From positions 1,736,001 through 1,800,000 of the forward strand of contig OY987234.1 of NCBI GenBank assembly GCA_963920705.1: a stretch of 64,000 nt of DNA, in the 5' to 3' direction. Source of the DNA: Odiellus spinosus. Lineage: Eukaryota > Arthropoda > Arachnida > Opiliones > Phalangiidae. The notes beneath the pieces are model-generated. The model saw only the letters and a list, made by a program, of their open reading frames with translations, was not told the DNA's origin and ran no database searches. A program made the position numbers and the translations under genes. Each line of letters begins with the position of its first letter. The first letter of the stretch is position 1. This document shows, piece by piece, positions 12,742 through 25,838 of this stretch.

Positions 12742-13399
12742 ATTTGTGGATCTACACTTGGGAAATTTGTGGATCTACATTTGGGAAATTTGTGGATCTA
12801 CACTTGGGAAATTTGTGGATCTACACTTGGGAAATTTGTGGATCTACACTTGGGAAATTTGTGGATCTACATTTGGGAAATTTGTGGATCTACACTTGGG
12901 AAATTTGAGGATCTACACTTGGGAAATTTGTGGATCTACACTTGGGAAATTTGTGGTTCTACACTTGGGAAATTTGTGGATCTACACTTGGGAAATTTGT
13001 GGATCTACACTTGGGAAATTTGTGGATCTACACTTGGGAAATTTGGTGATCTACACTTGGGAAATTTGTGGATCTACATATGGGAAATTTGTGGATCTAC
13101 ACTTGGGAAATTTGTGGATCTACACTTGGGAAATTTGTGGATCTGCACTTGGGAAATTTTTTGATCTGTACTTGGGAAATTTGTGGATCTGCATTGGAAA
13201 ATTTGTGGATCTACACTTGGGAAATTTGTGGATCTACACTTGGGAAATTTGGTGATCTACACTTGGGAAATTTGTGGATCTACACTTGGGAAATTTGATT
13301 ATCTGCACTTGGAAAATTTGAGGATCTGCACTTGGGAAATTTGTGGATCTGCACTTGGGAACTTTGTGGATCTGCACTTGGGAAAATTGTGGATCTGCA

Positions 13400-14870
13400 C
13401 TTGGCAAATTTGTGGATCTGCACTTGGGAAATTTGTGGATCTACACTTGGGAAATTTGTGGATCTACATTTGGGAAATTTGTGGATCTACACTTGGGAAA
13501 TTTGTGGATCTGCACTTAGGAAATTTGTTGATCTACATTTGGGAAATTTGTGGATCTACACTTTGAAATTTGTGGATCTACACTTGGGAAATTTGTGGAT
13601 CTGCGCTTGGGAAATTTGTGGATCTGCACTTGGGAAATTTGTGGATCTGCACTTGGAAAATTTGTGGATCTACACTTGGGAAATTTGTGGATCTACATTT
13701 GGGAAATTTGTGGATCTACACTTGGGAAATTTGTGGATCTACACTTGGGAAATTTGTGGATCTACACTTGGGAAATTTGTGGATCTACATTTGGGAAATT
13801 TGTGGATCTACACTTGGGAAATTTGTGGATCTACACTTGGGAAATTTGTGGATCTACACTTGGGAAATTTGTGGGTCTACACTTGGGAAATTTGTGGATC
13901 TACACTTGGGAAATTTGTGGATCTACACTTGGGAAATTTGTGGATCTACACTTGGGAAATTTGGTGATCTACACTTGGGAAATTTGTGGATCTACATATG
14001 GGAAATTTGTGGATCTACACTTGGGAAATTTGTGGATCTACACTTGGGAAATTTGTGGATCTGCACTTGGGAAATTTTTTGATCTGTACTTGGGAAATTT
14101 GTGGATCTGCATTGGAAAATTTGTGGATCTACACTTGGGAAATTTGTGGATCTACACTTGGGAAATTTGGTGATCTACACTTGGGAAATTTGTGGATCTA
14201 CAGTTAAGAAATTTGTGGATCTGCACTTGGGAAATTTGTTGATCTACACTTGGGAAATTTGTGGATCTACATTTGGGAAATTTGTGGATCTACACTTGGG
14301 AAATTTGATTATCTGCACTTGGAAAATTTGTGGATGTGCACTTGGGAAATTTGTGGATCTGCACTTGGGAACTTTGTGGATCTGCACTTGGGAAAATTGT
14401 GGATCTGCACTTGGCAAATTTGTGAATCTGCACTTGGGAAATTTGTGGATCTGCACTTGGGAAATTTGTGGATCTGCACTTGGGAAATTAGTGGATCTGC
14501 ACTTTTGAAATTTGTGGATCTGCACATGGGAAATTTGTGGATCTGCACATGGGAAATTTGTGGATCTACAATTGGGAAATTTGTGGACCTACATTTGGGA
14601 AATTTGTGGATCTACACTTGGGAAATTTGTGGATCTGCACTTGGGAAATTTGTGGATCTACACTTGGGAAATTTGTGGATCTACATTTGGGAAATTTTTG
14701 GATCTACACTTGGGAAATTTGTGGATCTACACTTGGGAAATTTGTGGTTCTGCACTTGGGAAATTTGTGGATCTGCACTTAGGAAATTTGTGGATCTACA
14801 CTTGGGAAATTTGTGGATCTACACTTGGGATATTTGTGGATCTACACTTGGGAAATTTGAGGGTCTACAC
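13400..14870 (+). repeat. 2713-bp-spaced segmental copy 1 (domain B/C boundary)
   Basis: Collinear with 16113-17583 at a spacing of 2713 bp, or 2712 upstream of the private deletion monomer at 13558. Matched markers are the GCATTGG monomer (14110 and 16823), ACAGTTAAGAAAT (about 14200 and 16913) and the ACTTTTGAAAT / GCACATGGG / GGACCTACAT series (about 14500-14590 and 17213-17303). The intervening 1.2 kb is different sequence, so this is a dispersed copy and not a simple tandem unit. The first GGGATATTTG monomer of the window lies at its right end, near 14827. Confidence 0.75.
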
Positions 14871-14889
14871 TTGAGAAATTTGTGGATCT

Positions 14890-15560
14890 GCACATGGGAA
14901 ATTTGTGGATCTACACTTGGGATATTTGTGGATCTACACTTGGGAAATTTGAGGGTCTACACTTAAGAAATTTCTGGATCTACACTTGGGAAATTTGTGG
15001 ATCTACACTTGGGAAATTTGTGGATCTACACTTGGGAAATTTGTGGATCTGCACTTGGGAAATTTGTGGATCTACACTTGGGAAATTTTTGGATCTGCAC
15101 TTGGGAAATATGTGGATCTACACTTGGGAAATTTGTGGATCTACACTTGGGAAGTTTGATTATCTGCACTTTGAAAATTTCTGGATGTGCACTTGGGAAA
15201 TTTGTGGATCTGCACTTGGGAATTTTGTGGATCTGCACTTGGGAAAATTGTGGATCTGCACTTGGCAAATTTGTGGATCTGCACTTGGGAAATTTGTGGA
15301 TCTACACTTGGGAAATTTGTGGATCTACATTTGGGAAATTTGTGGATCTACACTTGGGAAATTTGTGGATCTGCACTTAGGAAATTTGTTGATCTACATT
15401 TGGGAAATTTGTGGATCTACACTTGGGAAATTTGTGGATCTACACTTTTGAAATTTGTGGATCTGCGCTTGGGAAATTTGTGGATCTGCACTTGGGAAAT
15501 TTGTGGATCTGCACTTGGAAAATTTGTGGATCTACACTTAGGAAATTTGTGGATCTACAC
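14890..15560 (+). repeat. 851-bp-spaced duplication, copy 1
   Basis: Collinear with 15741-16411 at exactly 851 bp (37x23, no deletion monomer). Shared order: GCACATGGG, GGGATATTTG, GAGGGTCTAC, a GGGAAATATG monomer, GGGAAGTTTG, GATTATC, TTTCTGGATGTGC, GGGAATTTTG, GGGAAAATTG and TTGGCAAATT. Here a domain C cassette is joined to a domain B cassette. Confidence 0.78.
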
Positions 15561-15740
15561 TTGGGAAATTTGTGGATCTACACTTGGGATATTTGTGGAT
15601 CTACACTTGGGAAATTTGAGGGTCTACACTTGGGAAATTTCTGGATCTACACTTGGGAAATTTGAGGGTCTACACTTGGGAAATTTCTGGATCTACACTT
15701 GGGAAATTTGTGGATCTACACTTGGGAAATTTGTGGATCT

Positions 15741-16411
15741 GCACATGGGAAATTTGTGGATCTACACTTGGGATATTTGTGGATCTACACTTGGGAAATT
15801 TGAGGGTCTACACTTGGGAAATTTCTGGATCTACACTTGGGAAATTTGTGGATCTACACTTGGGAAATTTGTGGATCTACACTTGGGAAATTTGTGGATC
15901 TGCACTTGGGAAATTTGTGGATCTACACTTGGGAAATTTTTGGATCTGCACTTGGGAAATATGTGGATCTACACTTGGGAAATTTGTGGATCTACACTTG
16001 GGAAGTTTGATTATCTGCACTTGGAAAATTTCTGGATGTGCACTTGGGAAATTTGTGGATCTGCACTTGGGAATTTTGTGGATCTGCACTTGGGAAAATT
16101 GTGGATCTGCACTTGGCAAATTTGTGGATCTGCACTTGGGAAATTTGTGGATCTACACTTGGGAAATTTGTGGATCTACATTTGGGAAATTTGTGGATCT
16201 ACACTTGGGAAATTTGTGGATCTGCACTTAGGAAATTTGTTGATCTACATTTGGGAAATTTGTGGATCTACACTTGGGAAATTTGTGGATCTACACTTGG
16301 GAAATTTGTTTATCTGCGCTTGGGAAATTTGTGGATCTGCACTTGGGAAATTTGTGGATCTGCACTTGGAAAATTTGTGGATCTACACTTGGGAAATTTG
16401 TGGATCTACAT
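15741..16411 (+). repeat. 851-bp-spaced duplication, copy 2
   Basis: Partner of 14890-15560. It differs at about 16310 (GTTTATCTGCGC against GTGGATCTGCGC) and at the GATTATC monomer, which is followed by ACTTGGAAAAT here and ACTTTGAAAAT in copy 1. Confidence 0.78.
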
Positions 16412-17583
16412 TTGGGAAATTTGTGGATCTACACTTGGGAAATTTGTGGATCTACACTTGGGAAATTTGTGGATCTACACTTGGGAAATTTGTGGATCTA
16501 CATTTGGGAAATTTGTGGATCTACACTTGGGAAATTTGTGGATCTACACTTGGGAAATTTGTGGATCTACACTTGGGAAATTTGTGGGTCTACACTTGGG
16601 AAATTTGTGGATCTACACTTGGGAAATTTGTGGATCTACACTTGGGAAATTTGTGGATCTACACTTGGGAAATTTGGTGATCTACACTTGGGAAATTTGT
16701 GGATCTACATATGGGAAATTTGTGGATCTACACTTGGGAAATTTGTGGATCTACACTTGGGAAATTTGTGGATCTGCACTTGGGAAATTTTTTGATCTGT
16801 ACTTGGGAAATTTGTGGATCTGCATTGGAAAATTTGTGGATCTACACTTGGGAAATTTGTGGATCTACACTTGGGAAATTTGGTGATCTACACTTGGGAA
16901 ATTTGTGGATCTACAGTTAAGAAATTTGTGGATCTGCACTTGGGAAATTTGTTGATCTACACTTGGGAAATTTGTGGATCTACATTTGGGAAATTTGTGG
17001 ATCTACACTTGGGAAATTTGATTATCTGCACTTGGAAAATTTGTGGATGTGCACTTGGGAAATTTGTGGATCTGCACTTGGGAACTTTGTGGATCTGCAC
17101 TTGGGAAAATTGTGGATCTGCACTTATCAAATTTGTGAATCTGCACTTGGGAAATTTGTGGATCTGCACTTGGGAAATTTGTGGATCTGCACTTGGGAAA
17201 TTAGTGGATCTGCACTTTTGAAATTTGTGGATCTGCACATGGGAAATTTGTGGATCTGCACATGGGAAATTTGTGGATCTACAATTGGGAAATTTGTGGA
17301 CCTACATTTGGGAAATTTGTGGATCTACACTTGGGAAATTTGTGGATCTGCACTTGGGAAATTTGTGGATCTACACTTGGGAAATTTGTGGATCTACATT
17401 TGGGAAATTTTTGGATCTACACTTGGGAAATTTGTGGATCTACACTTGGGAAATTTGTGGTTCTGCACTTGGGAAATTTGTGGATCTGCACTTAGGAAAT
17501 TTGTGGATCTACACTTGGGAAATTTGTGGATCTACACTTGGGATATTTGTGGATCTACACTTGGGAAATTTGAGGGTCTACAC
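16113..17583 (+). repeat. 2713-bp-spaced segmental copy 2
   Basis: Partner of 13400-14870. Private differences include GCACTTATCAAATTT at about 17120, where copy 1 has GCACTTGGCAAATTT. At the right end copy 2 continues into the 621/667-bp tandem units, while copy 1 continues into the 851-bp pair. Confidence 0.75.
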
Positions 17584-18160
17584 TTGGGAAATTTCTGGAT
17601 CTACACTTGGGAAATTTGAGGGTCTACACTTGGGAAATTTCTGGATCTACACTTGGGAAATTTGTGGATCTACACTTGGGAAATTTGTGGATCTGCACAT
17701 GGGAAATTTGTGGATCTACACTTGGGATATTTGTGGATCTACACTTGGGAAATTTGAGGGTCTACACTTGGGAAATTTCTGGATCTACACTTGGGAAATT
17801 TGTGGATCTACACTTGGGAAATTTGTGGATCTACACTTGGGAAATTTGTGGATCTGCACTTGGGAAATTTGTGGATCTACACTTGGGAAATTTGTGGATC
17901 TACATTTGGGAAATTTGTGGATCTACACTTGGGAAATTTGTGGATCTACACTTGGGAAATTTGTGGATCTGCACTTGGGAAATTTGTGGATATGCACTTG
18001 GGAAATTTGTGGATCTGCACTTGCAAAATTTGTGGATCTTTACTTGGGAAATTTGTGGATCTACATTTGGGAATTTTGTGGATCTACACTTGGGAAATTT
18101 GTGGATCTACATTTGGGAAATTTGTGGATCTACACTTGGGAAATTTGTGGATCTACACTT
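17540..18160 (+). repeat. Tandem unit 1 of 3 (621 bp)
   Basis: First of three direct tandem units that each start at a GGGATATTTG monomer (17540, 18161, 18828). The internal order is GAGGGTCTAC twice, GCACATGGG, a second GGGATATTTG, GGATATGCAC, ACTTGCAAAAT and GGGAATTTTG. Length is 27x23 with no deletion. A private GATCTTTAC monomer lies near 18036. Confidence 0.85.
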
Positions 18161-18827
18161 GGGATATTTGTGGATCTACACTTGGGAAATTTGAGGGTCT
18201 ACACTTGGGAAATTTCTGGATCTACACTTGGGAAATTTGAGGGTCTACACTTGGGAAATTTCTGGATCTACACTTGGGAAATTTGTGGATCTACACTTGG
18301 GAAATTTGTGGATCTGCACATGGGAAATTTGTGGATCTACACTTGGGATATTTGTGGATCTACACTTGGGAAATTTGAGGGTCTACACTTGGGAAATTTC
18401 TGGATCTACACTTGGGAAATTTGTGGATCTACACTTGGGAAATTTGTGGATCTACACTTGGGAAATTTGTGGATCTGCACTTGGGAAATTTGTGGATCTA
18501 CACTTGGGAAATTTGTGGATCTACATTTGGGAAATTTGTGGATCTACACTTGGGAAATTTGTGGATCTACACTTGGGAAATTTGTGGATCTGCACTTGGG
18601 AAATTTGTGGATATGCACTTGGGAAATTTGTGGATCTGCACTTGCAAAATTTGTGGATCTACACTTGGGAAATTTGTGGATCTACATTTGGGAATTTTGT
18701 GGATCTACACTTGGGAAATTTGTGGATCTACATTTGGGAAATTTGTGGATCTACACTTGGGAAATTTGTGGATCTACACTTGGGAAATTTGTGGATCTAC
18801 ACTTGGGAAATTTGTGGATCTACACTT
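18161..18827 (+). repeat. Tandem unit 2 of 3 (667 bp)
   Basis: Second unit, 29x23 bp. It is two monomers longer than unit 1 near its right end (about 18780-18827), with otherwise the same variant order. Confidence 0.85.
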
Positions 18828-19500
18828 GGGATATTTGTGGATCTACACTTGGGAAATTTGAGGGTCTACACTTGGGAAATTTCTGGATCTACACTTGGGA
18901 AATTTGAGGGTCTACACTTGGGAAATTTCTGGATCTACACTTGGGAAATTTGTGGATCTACACTTGGGAAATTTGTGGATCTGCACATGGGAAATTTGTG
19001 GATCTACACTTGGGATATTTGTGGATCTACACTTGGGAAATTTGAGGGTCTACACTTGGGAAATTTCTGGATCTACACTTGGGAAATTTGTGGATCTACA
19101 TTTGGGAAATTTGTGGATCTACACTTGGGAAATTTGTGGATCTGCACTTGGGAAATTTGTGGATCTACACTTGGGAAATTTGTGGATCTACATTTGGGAA
19201 ATTTGTGGATCTACACTTGGGAAATTTGTGGATCTACACTTGGGAAATTTGTGGATCTGCACTTGGGAAATTTGTGGATATGCACTTGGGAAATTTGTGG
19301 ATCTGCACTTGCAAAATTTGTGGATCTACACTTGGGAAATTTGTGGATCTACATTTGGGAATTTTGTGGATCTACACTTGGGAAATTTGTGGATCTACAT
19401 TTGGGAAATTTGTGGATCTACACTTGGGAAATTTGTGGATCTACACTTGGGAAATTTCTGGGTCTACACTTGGGAAATTTGTGGATCTACACTTGGGAAA
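18828..19500 (+). repeat. Tandem unit 3 of 3
   Basis: Third unit. It follows unit 2 in order up to about 19440, then passes into GGTGATCTAC monomers. A private change near the start of its plain stretch is ACATTTGGG at about 19100. Confidence 0.8.
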
Positions 19501-22500
19501 TTTGTGGATCTACACTTGGGAAATTTGGTGATCTACACTTGGGAAATTTGGTGATCTACACTTAGGAAATTTGTGGATCTACATTTGGGAAATTTGTGGA
19601 TCTGCATTGGAAAATTTGTGGATCTACACTTGGGAAATTTGTGGATCTACACTTGGGAAATTTGGTGATCTACACTTGGGAAATTTGTGGATCTACATTT
19701 GGGAAATTTGTGGATCTACACTTGGGAAATTTGTGGATCTGCACTTTTGAAATTTGTTGATCTACACTTGGGAAATTTGTGGATCTACATTTGGGAAATT
19801 TGTGGATCTACACTTGGGAAATTTGTGGATCTACACTTGGGAAATTTGTGGGTCTACACTTGGGAAATTTGTGGATCTACACTTGGGAAATTTGTGGATC
19901 TACACTTGGGAAATTTGGTGATCTACACTTGGGAAATTTGGTGATCTACACTTGGGAAATTTTTGGATCTACATTTGGGAAATTTGTGGATCTACACTTG
20001 GGAAATTTGTGGATCTGCACTTGGGAAATTTGTTGATCTACACTTGGGAAATTTGTGGATCTACACTTGTGAAATTTGTGGATCTACACTTGGGAAATTT
20101 GTGGATCTGCACTTGGGAAATATGTGGATCTGCATTGGAAAATTTGTGGATCTACACTTGAGAAATTTGTGGATCTACACTTGGGAAATTTGGTGATCTA
20201 CACTTGGGAAATTTGATTATCTGCACTTGGAAAATTTGTGGATGTGCACTTGGGAAATTTGTGGATCTGCACTTGGGAACTTTGTGGATCTGCACTTGGG
20301 AAAATTGTGGATCTGCACTTGGCAAATTTGTGAATCTGCACTTGGGAAATTTGTGGATCTGCACTTGGGAAATTTGTGGATCTGCACTTGGGAAATTTGT
20401 GGATCTGCACTTTTGAAATTTGTGGATCTGCACATGGGAAATTTGTGGATCTGCACATGGGAAATTTGTGGATCTACAATTGGGAAATTTGTGGACCTAC
20501 ATTTGGGAAATTTGTGGATCTACACTTGGGAAATTTGTGGATCTACACTTGGGAAATTTGTGGATCTGCACTTGGGAAATTTGTGGATCTACACTTGGGA
20601 AATTTGTGGATCTACATTTGGGAAATTTTTGGATCTACACTTGGGAAATTTGTGGATCTACACTTGGGAAATTTGTGGATCTGCACTTGGGAAATTTGTG
20701 GATCTGCACTTAGGAAATTTGTGGATCTGCACTTGGGAAATTTGTGGATCTACACTTGGGAAATTTGTGGATCTACACTTGGGATATTTGTGGATCTACA
20801 CTTGGGAAATTTGAGGGTCTACACTTGGGAAATTTCTGGATCTACACTTGGGAAATTTGTGGATCTACACTTGGGAAATTTGTGGATCTACACTTGGGAA
20901 ATTTGTGGATCTGCACTTGGGAAATTTGTGGATCTACACTTGGGAAATTTGTGGATCTACATTTGGGAAATTTGTGGATCTACACTTGGGAAATTTGTGG
21001 ATCTACACTTGGGAAATTTGTGGATCTGCACTTGGGAAATTTGTGGATCTGCACTTGGGAAATATGTGGATCTGCACTTGCAAAATTTGTGGATCTACAC
21101 TTGGGAAATTTGTGGATCTACATTTGGGAAATTTGTGGATCTACACTTGGGAAATTTGTGGATCTGCACTTGGGAAATTTGTGGATCTACACTTGGGAAA
21201 TTTGTGGATCTACATTTGGGAAATTTGTGGATCTACACTTGGGAAATTTGTGGATCTACACTTGGGAAATTTGTGGATCTGCACTTGGGAAATTTGTGGA
21301 TCTGCACTTGCAAAATTTGTGGATCTACACTTGGGAAATTTGTGGATCTTAATTTGGGAAATTTGTGGATCTACACTTGGGAAATTTGTGGATCTACACT
21401 TGGGAAATTTGTGGGTCTACACTTGGGAAATTTTTTGATCTGTACTTGGGAAATTTGTGGATCTGCATTGGAAAATTTGTGGATCTACACTTGGGAAATT
21501 TGTGGATCTACACTTGGGAAATTTGGTGATCTACACTTGGGAAATTTGTGGATCTACACTTGGGAAATTTGATTATCTGCACTTGGAAAATTTGAGGATG
21601 TGCACTTGGGAAATTTGTGGATCTGCACTTGGGAACTTTGTGGATCTGCACTTGGGAAATTTGTGGATCTACACTTGGGATATTTGTGGATCTACACTTG
21701 GGAAATTTGAGGGTCTACACTTGGGAAATTTCTGGATCTACACTTGGGAAATTTGTGGATCTACACTTGGGAAATTTGTGGATCTACACTTGGGAAATTT
21801 GTGGATCTGCACTTGGGAAATTTGTGGATCTAGACTTGGGAAATTTGTGGATCTACATTTGGGAATTTGTGTATCTACACTTGGGAAATTTGTGGATCTA
21901 CACTTGGGAAATTTGTGGATCTGCACTTCGGAAATTTGTGGATCTGCACTTGGGAAATTTGTGGATCTGCACTTGGGAAATTTGTGGATCTGCACTTGCA
22001 AAATTTGTGGATCTACACTTGGGAAATTTGTGGATCTACATTTGGGAATTTTGTGGATCTACACTTGGGAAATTTGTGGATCTACATTTGGGAATTTTGT
22101 GGATCTACACTTGGGAAATTTGTGGATCTACACTTGGGAAATTTGTGGATCTACACTTGGGAAATTTGTGGGTCTACACTTGGGAAATTTGTGGATCTAC
22201 ACTTGGGAAATTTGTGGATCTACACTTGGGAAATTTGGTGATCTACACTTGGGAAATTTGGTGATCTACACTTAGGAAATTTGTGGATCTACATTTGGGA
22301 AATTTGTGGATCTACACTTGGAAAATTTGTGGATCTACATTTGGGAAATTTGTGGATCTACACTTGGGAAATATGTGGATCTACACTTGGGAAATTTGGT
22401 GATCTACACTTGGGAAATTTGTGGATCTACACTTGGGAAATTTGTGGATCTACACTTGGAAAATTTGTGGATCTACATTTGGGAAATTTGTAGATCTACA

Positions 22501-22714
22501 CTTGGGAACTTTGTGGATCTGCACTTGGGAAAATTGTGGATATGCACTTGGCAAATTTGTGAATCTGCACTTGGGAAATTTGTGGATCTGCACTTGCAAA
22601 ATTTGTGGATCTACACTTGGGAAATTTGTGGATCTACATTTGGGAAATTTGTGGATCTACACTTGGGAAATTTGTGGATCTACACTTGGGAAATTTGTGG
22701 GTCTACACTTGGGA
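19501..22714 (+). repeat. Mosaic block with GCATTGG markers
   Basis: This block has no single dominant period. It has 22-bp GCATTGG monomers at 19605, 20133 and 21466 (spacings 528 and 1333) and a 22-bp monomer of another class at 21855 (ACATTTGGGAATTTGTG followed by TATC). The part from about 21466 onward is a shorter relative of the next two units: the markers at 21466 and 22752 are 1286 bp apart, and GATCTAGAC and ACTTCGGAAAT occur in all three copies. An ACTTTTGAAAT / GCACATGGG / GGACCTACAT cassette sits at about 20408-20510. Confidence 0.75.
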
Positions 22715-24276
22715 AATTTTTTGATCTGTACTTGGGAAATTTGTGTATCTGCATTGGAAAATTTGTGGATCTACACTTGGGAAATTTGTGGATCTACACT
22801 TGGGAAATTTGGTGATCTACACTTGGGAAATTTGTGGATCTACACTTGGGAAATTTGATTATCTGCACTTGGAAAATTTGAGGATGTGCACTTATGAAAT
22901 TTGTGGATCTGCACTTGGGAACTTTGTGGATCTGCACTTGGGAAATTTGTGGATCTACACTTGGGATATTTGTGGATCTACACTTGGGAAATTTGAGGGT
23001 CTATACTTGGGAAATTTCTGGATCTACACTTGGGAAATTTGTGGATCTACACTTGGGAAATTTGTGGATCTACACTTGGGAAATTTGTGGATCTGCACTT
23101 GGGAAATTTGTGGATCTAGACTTGGGAAATTTGTGGATCTACATTTGGGAATTTGTGTATCTACACTTGGGAAATTTGTGGATCTACACTTGGGAAATTT
23201 GTGGATCTGCACTTCGGAAATTTGTGGATCTGCACTTGGGAAATTTGTGGATCTGCACTTGGGAAATTTGTGGATCTGCACTTGCAAAATTTGTGGATCT
23301 ACACTTGGGAAATTTGTGGATCTACATTTGGGAATTTTGTGGATCTACACTTGGGAAATTTGTGGATCTACATTTGGGAAATTTGTGGATCTACACTTGG
23401 GAAATTTGTGGATCTACACTTGGGAAATTTGTGGGTCTACACTTGGGAAATTTGTGGATCTACACTTGGGAAATTTGTGGATCTACACTTGGGAAATTTG
23501 GTGATCTACACTTGGGAAATTTGGTGATCTACACTTAGGAAATTTGTGGATCTACATTTGGGAAATTTGTGGATCTACACTTGGAAAATTTGTGGATCTA
23601 CATTTGGGAAATTTGTGGATCTACACTTGGGAAATATGTGGATCTACACTTGGGAAATTTGGTGATCTACACTTGGGAAATTTGTGGATCTACTCTTGGG
23701 AAATTTGTGGATCTACACTTGGAAAATTTGTGGATCTACATTTGGGAAATTTGTGGATCTACACTTGGGAACTTTGTGGATCTGCACTTGGGAAAATTGT
23801 GGATATGCACTTGGCAAATTTGTGAATCTGCACTTGGGAAATTTGTGGATCTGCACTTGGGAAATTTGTGGATCTGCACTTGGGAAATTTGTGGATCTGC
23901 ACTTTTGAAATTTGTGGATCTGCACATGGGAAATTTGTGGATCTACAATTGGGAAATTTGTGGACCTACATTTGGGAAATTTGTGGATCTACACTTGGGA
24001 AATTTGTGGATCTACACTTGGGAAATTTGTGGATCTGCACTTGGGAAATTTGTGGATCTACACTTGGGAAAATTGTGGATCTACATTTGGGAAATTTTTG
24101 GATCTACACTTGGGAAATTTGTGGATCTACACTTGGGAAATTTGTGGATCTGCACTTGGGAAATTTGTGGATCTGCACTTAGGAAATTTGTGGATCTACA
24201 CTTGGGAAATTTGTGGATCTACACTTGGGATATTTGTGGATCTACACTTGGGAAATTTGAGGGTCTACACTTGGGA
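22715..24276 (+). repeat. 1562-bp tandem duplication, copy 1
   Basis: Nearly identical by eye to 24277-25838 at offset 1562 (68x23-2). The pair shares private variants seen nowhere else that I noticed: GTCTATACTTGGG (22999 and 24561) and CTACTCTTGGGAAATTTGTGG (about 23691 and 25253). It also shares GATCTAGAC and ACTTCGGAAAT with the older copy at 21.5-22.5 kb. Both 22-bp monomers are conserved (22752 and 24314; 23141 and 24703). Confidence 0.92.
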
Positions 24277-25838
24277 AATTTTTTGATCTGTACTTGGGAA
24301 ATTTGTGTATCTGCATTGGAAAATTTGTGGATCTACACTTGGGAAATTTGTGGATCTACACTTGGGAAATTTGGTGATCTACACTTGGGAAATTTGTGGA
24401 TCTACACTTGGGAAATTTGATTATCTGCACTTGGAAAATTTGAGGATGTGCACTTATGAAATTTGTGGATCTGCACTTGGGAACTTTGTGGATCTGCACT
24501 TGGGAAATTTGTGGATCTACACTTGGGATATTTGTGGATCTACACTTGGGAAATTTGAGGGTCTATACTTGGGAAATTTCTGGATCTACACTTGGGAAAT
24601 TTGTGGATCTACACTTGGGAAATTTGTGGATCTACACTTGGGAAATTTGTGGATCTGCACTTGGGAAATTTGTGGATCTAGACTTGGGAAATTTGTGGAT
24701 CTACATTTGGGAATTTGTGTATCTACACTTGGGAAATTTGTGGATCTACACTTGGGAAATTTGTGGATCTGCACTTCGGAAATTTGTGGATCTGCACTTG
24801 GGAAATTTGTGGATCTGCACTTGGGAAATTTGTGGATCTGCACTTGCAAAATTTGTGGATCTACACTTGGGAAATTTGTGGATCTACATTTGGGAATTTT
24901 GTGGATCTACACTTGGGAAATTTGTGGATCTACATTTGGGAAATTTGTGGATCTACACTTGGGAAATTTGTGGATCTACACTTGGGAAATTTGTGGGTCT
25001 ACACTTGGGAAATTTGTGGATCTACACTTGGGAAATTTGTGGATCTACACTTGGGAAATTTGGTGATCTACACTTGGGAAATTTGGTGATCTACACTTAG
25101 GAAATTTGTGGATCTACATTTGGGAAATTTGTGGATCTACACTTGGAAAATTTGTGGATCTACATTTGGGAAATTTGTGGATCTACACTTGGGAAATATG
25201 TGGATCTACACTTGGGAAATTTGGTGATCTACACTTGGGAAATTTGTGGATCTACTCTTGGGAAATTTGTGGATCTACACTTGGAAAATTTGTGGATCTA
25301 CATTTGGGAAATTTGTGGATCTACACTTGGGAACTTTGTGGATCTGCACTTGGGAAAATTGTGGATATGCACTTGGCAAATTTGTGAATCTGCACTTGGG
25401 AAATTTGTGGATCTGCACTTGGGAAATTTGTGGATCTGCACTTGGGAAATTTGTGGATCTGCACTTTTGAAATTTGTGGATCTGCACATGGGAAATTTGT
25501 GGATCTACAATTGGGAAATTTGTGGACCTACATTTGGGAAATTTGTGGATCTACACTTGGGAAATTTGTGGATCTACACTTGGGAAATTTGTGGATCTGC
25601 ACTTGGGAAATTTGTGGATCTACACTTGGGAAAATTGTGGATCTACATTTGGGAAATTTTTGGATCTACACTTGGGAAATTTGTGGATCTACACTTGGGA
25701 AATTTGTGGATCTGCACTTGGGAAATTTGTGGATCTGCACTTAGGAAATTTGTGGATCTACACTTGGGAAATTTGTGGATCTACACTTGGGATATTTGTG
25801 GATCTACACTTGGGAAATTTGAGGGTCTACACTTGGGA
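24277..25838 (+). repeat. 1562-bp tandem duplication, copy 2
   Basis: Partner of 22715-24276. It contains the last GCATTGG-class monomer (24314) and the last GATTATC monomer (about 24419) before a 14-kb stretch without either. Similarity ends near 25838, where TTTCTGGATC replaces TTTTTTGATCTG. Confidence 0.92.

Larger units (their letters stand above)
5241..14109 (+). repeat. Domain B subfamily (GCATTGG-marked units)
   Basis: This domain is defined by a 22-bp monomer read as GATCTGCATTGGAAAATT, found at 5655, 6114, 7447, 8389, 9561 (here with ACATTGG), 10503, 11974 and 13192, with the next at 14110. Successive spacings from 7447 are 942, 1172, 942, 1471, 1218 and 918 bp, each a multiple of 23 minus 1. 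A typical unit runs GTGGGTCTAC, GGGCAATTTG, TTGGTGATC, TTTTTTGATCTGTAC, then the 22-bp monomer, GATTATCTGC, GGGAACTTTG, GGGAAAATTG and TTGGCAAATT. CpG-bearing GCGCTTGGG monomers are concentrated here. The GGGATATTTG variant of domain C is absent. Confidence 0.88.

Noticed and set aside
22489-22500. Rho-independent terminator or riboswitch at the perfect dyad
   Set aside because: The palindrome has no loop and no T-run beyond the normal monomer, and it arises by one substitution in the repeat.
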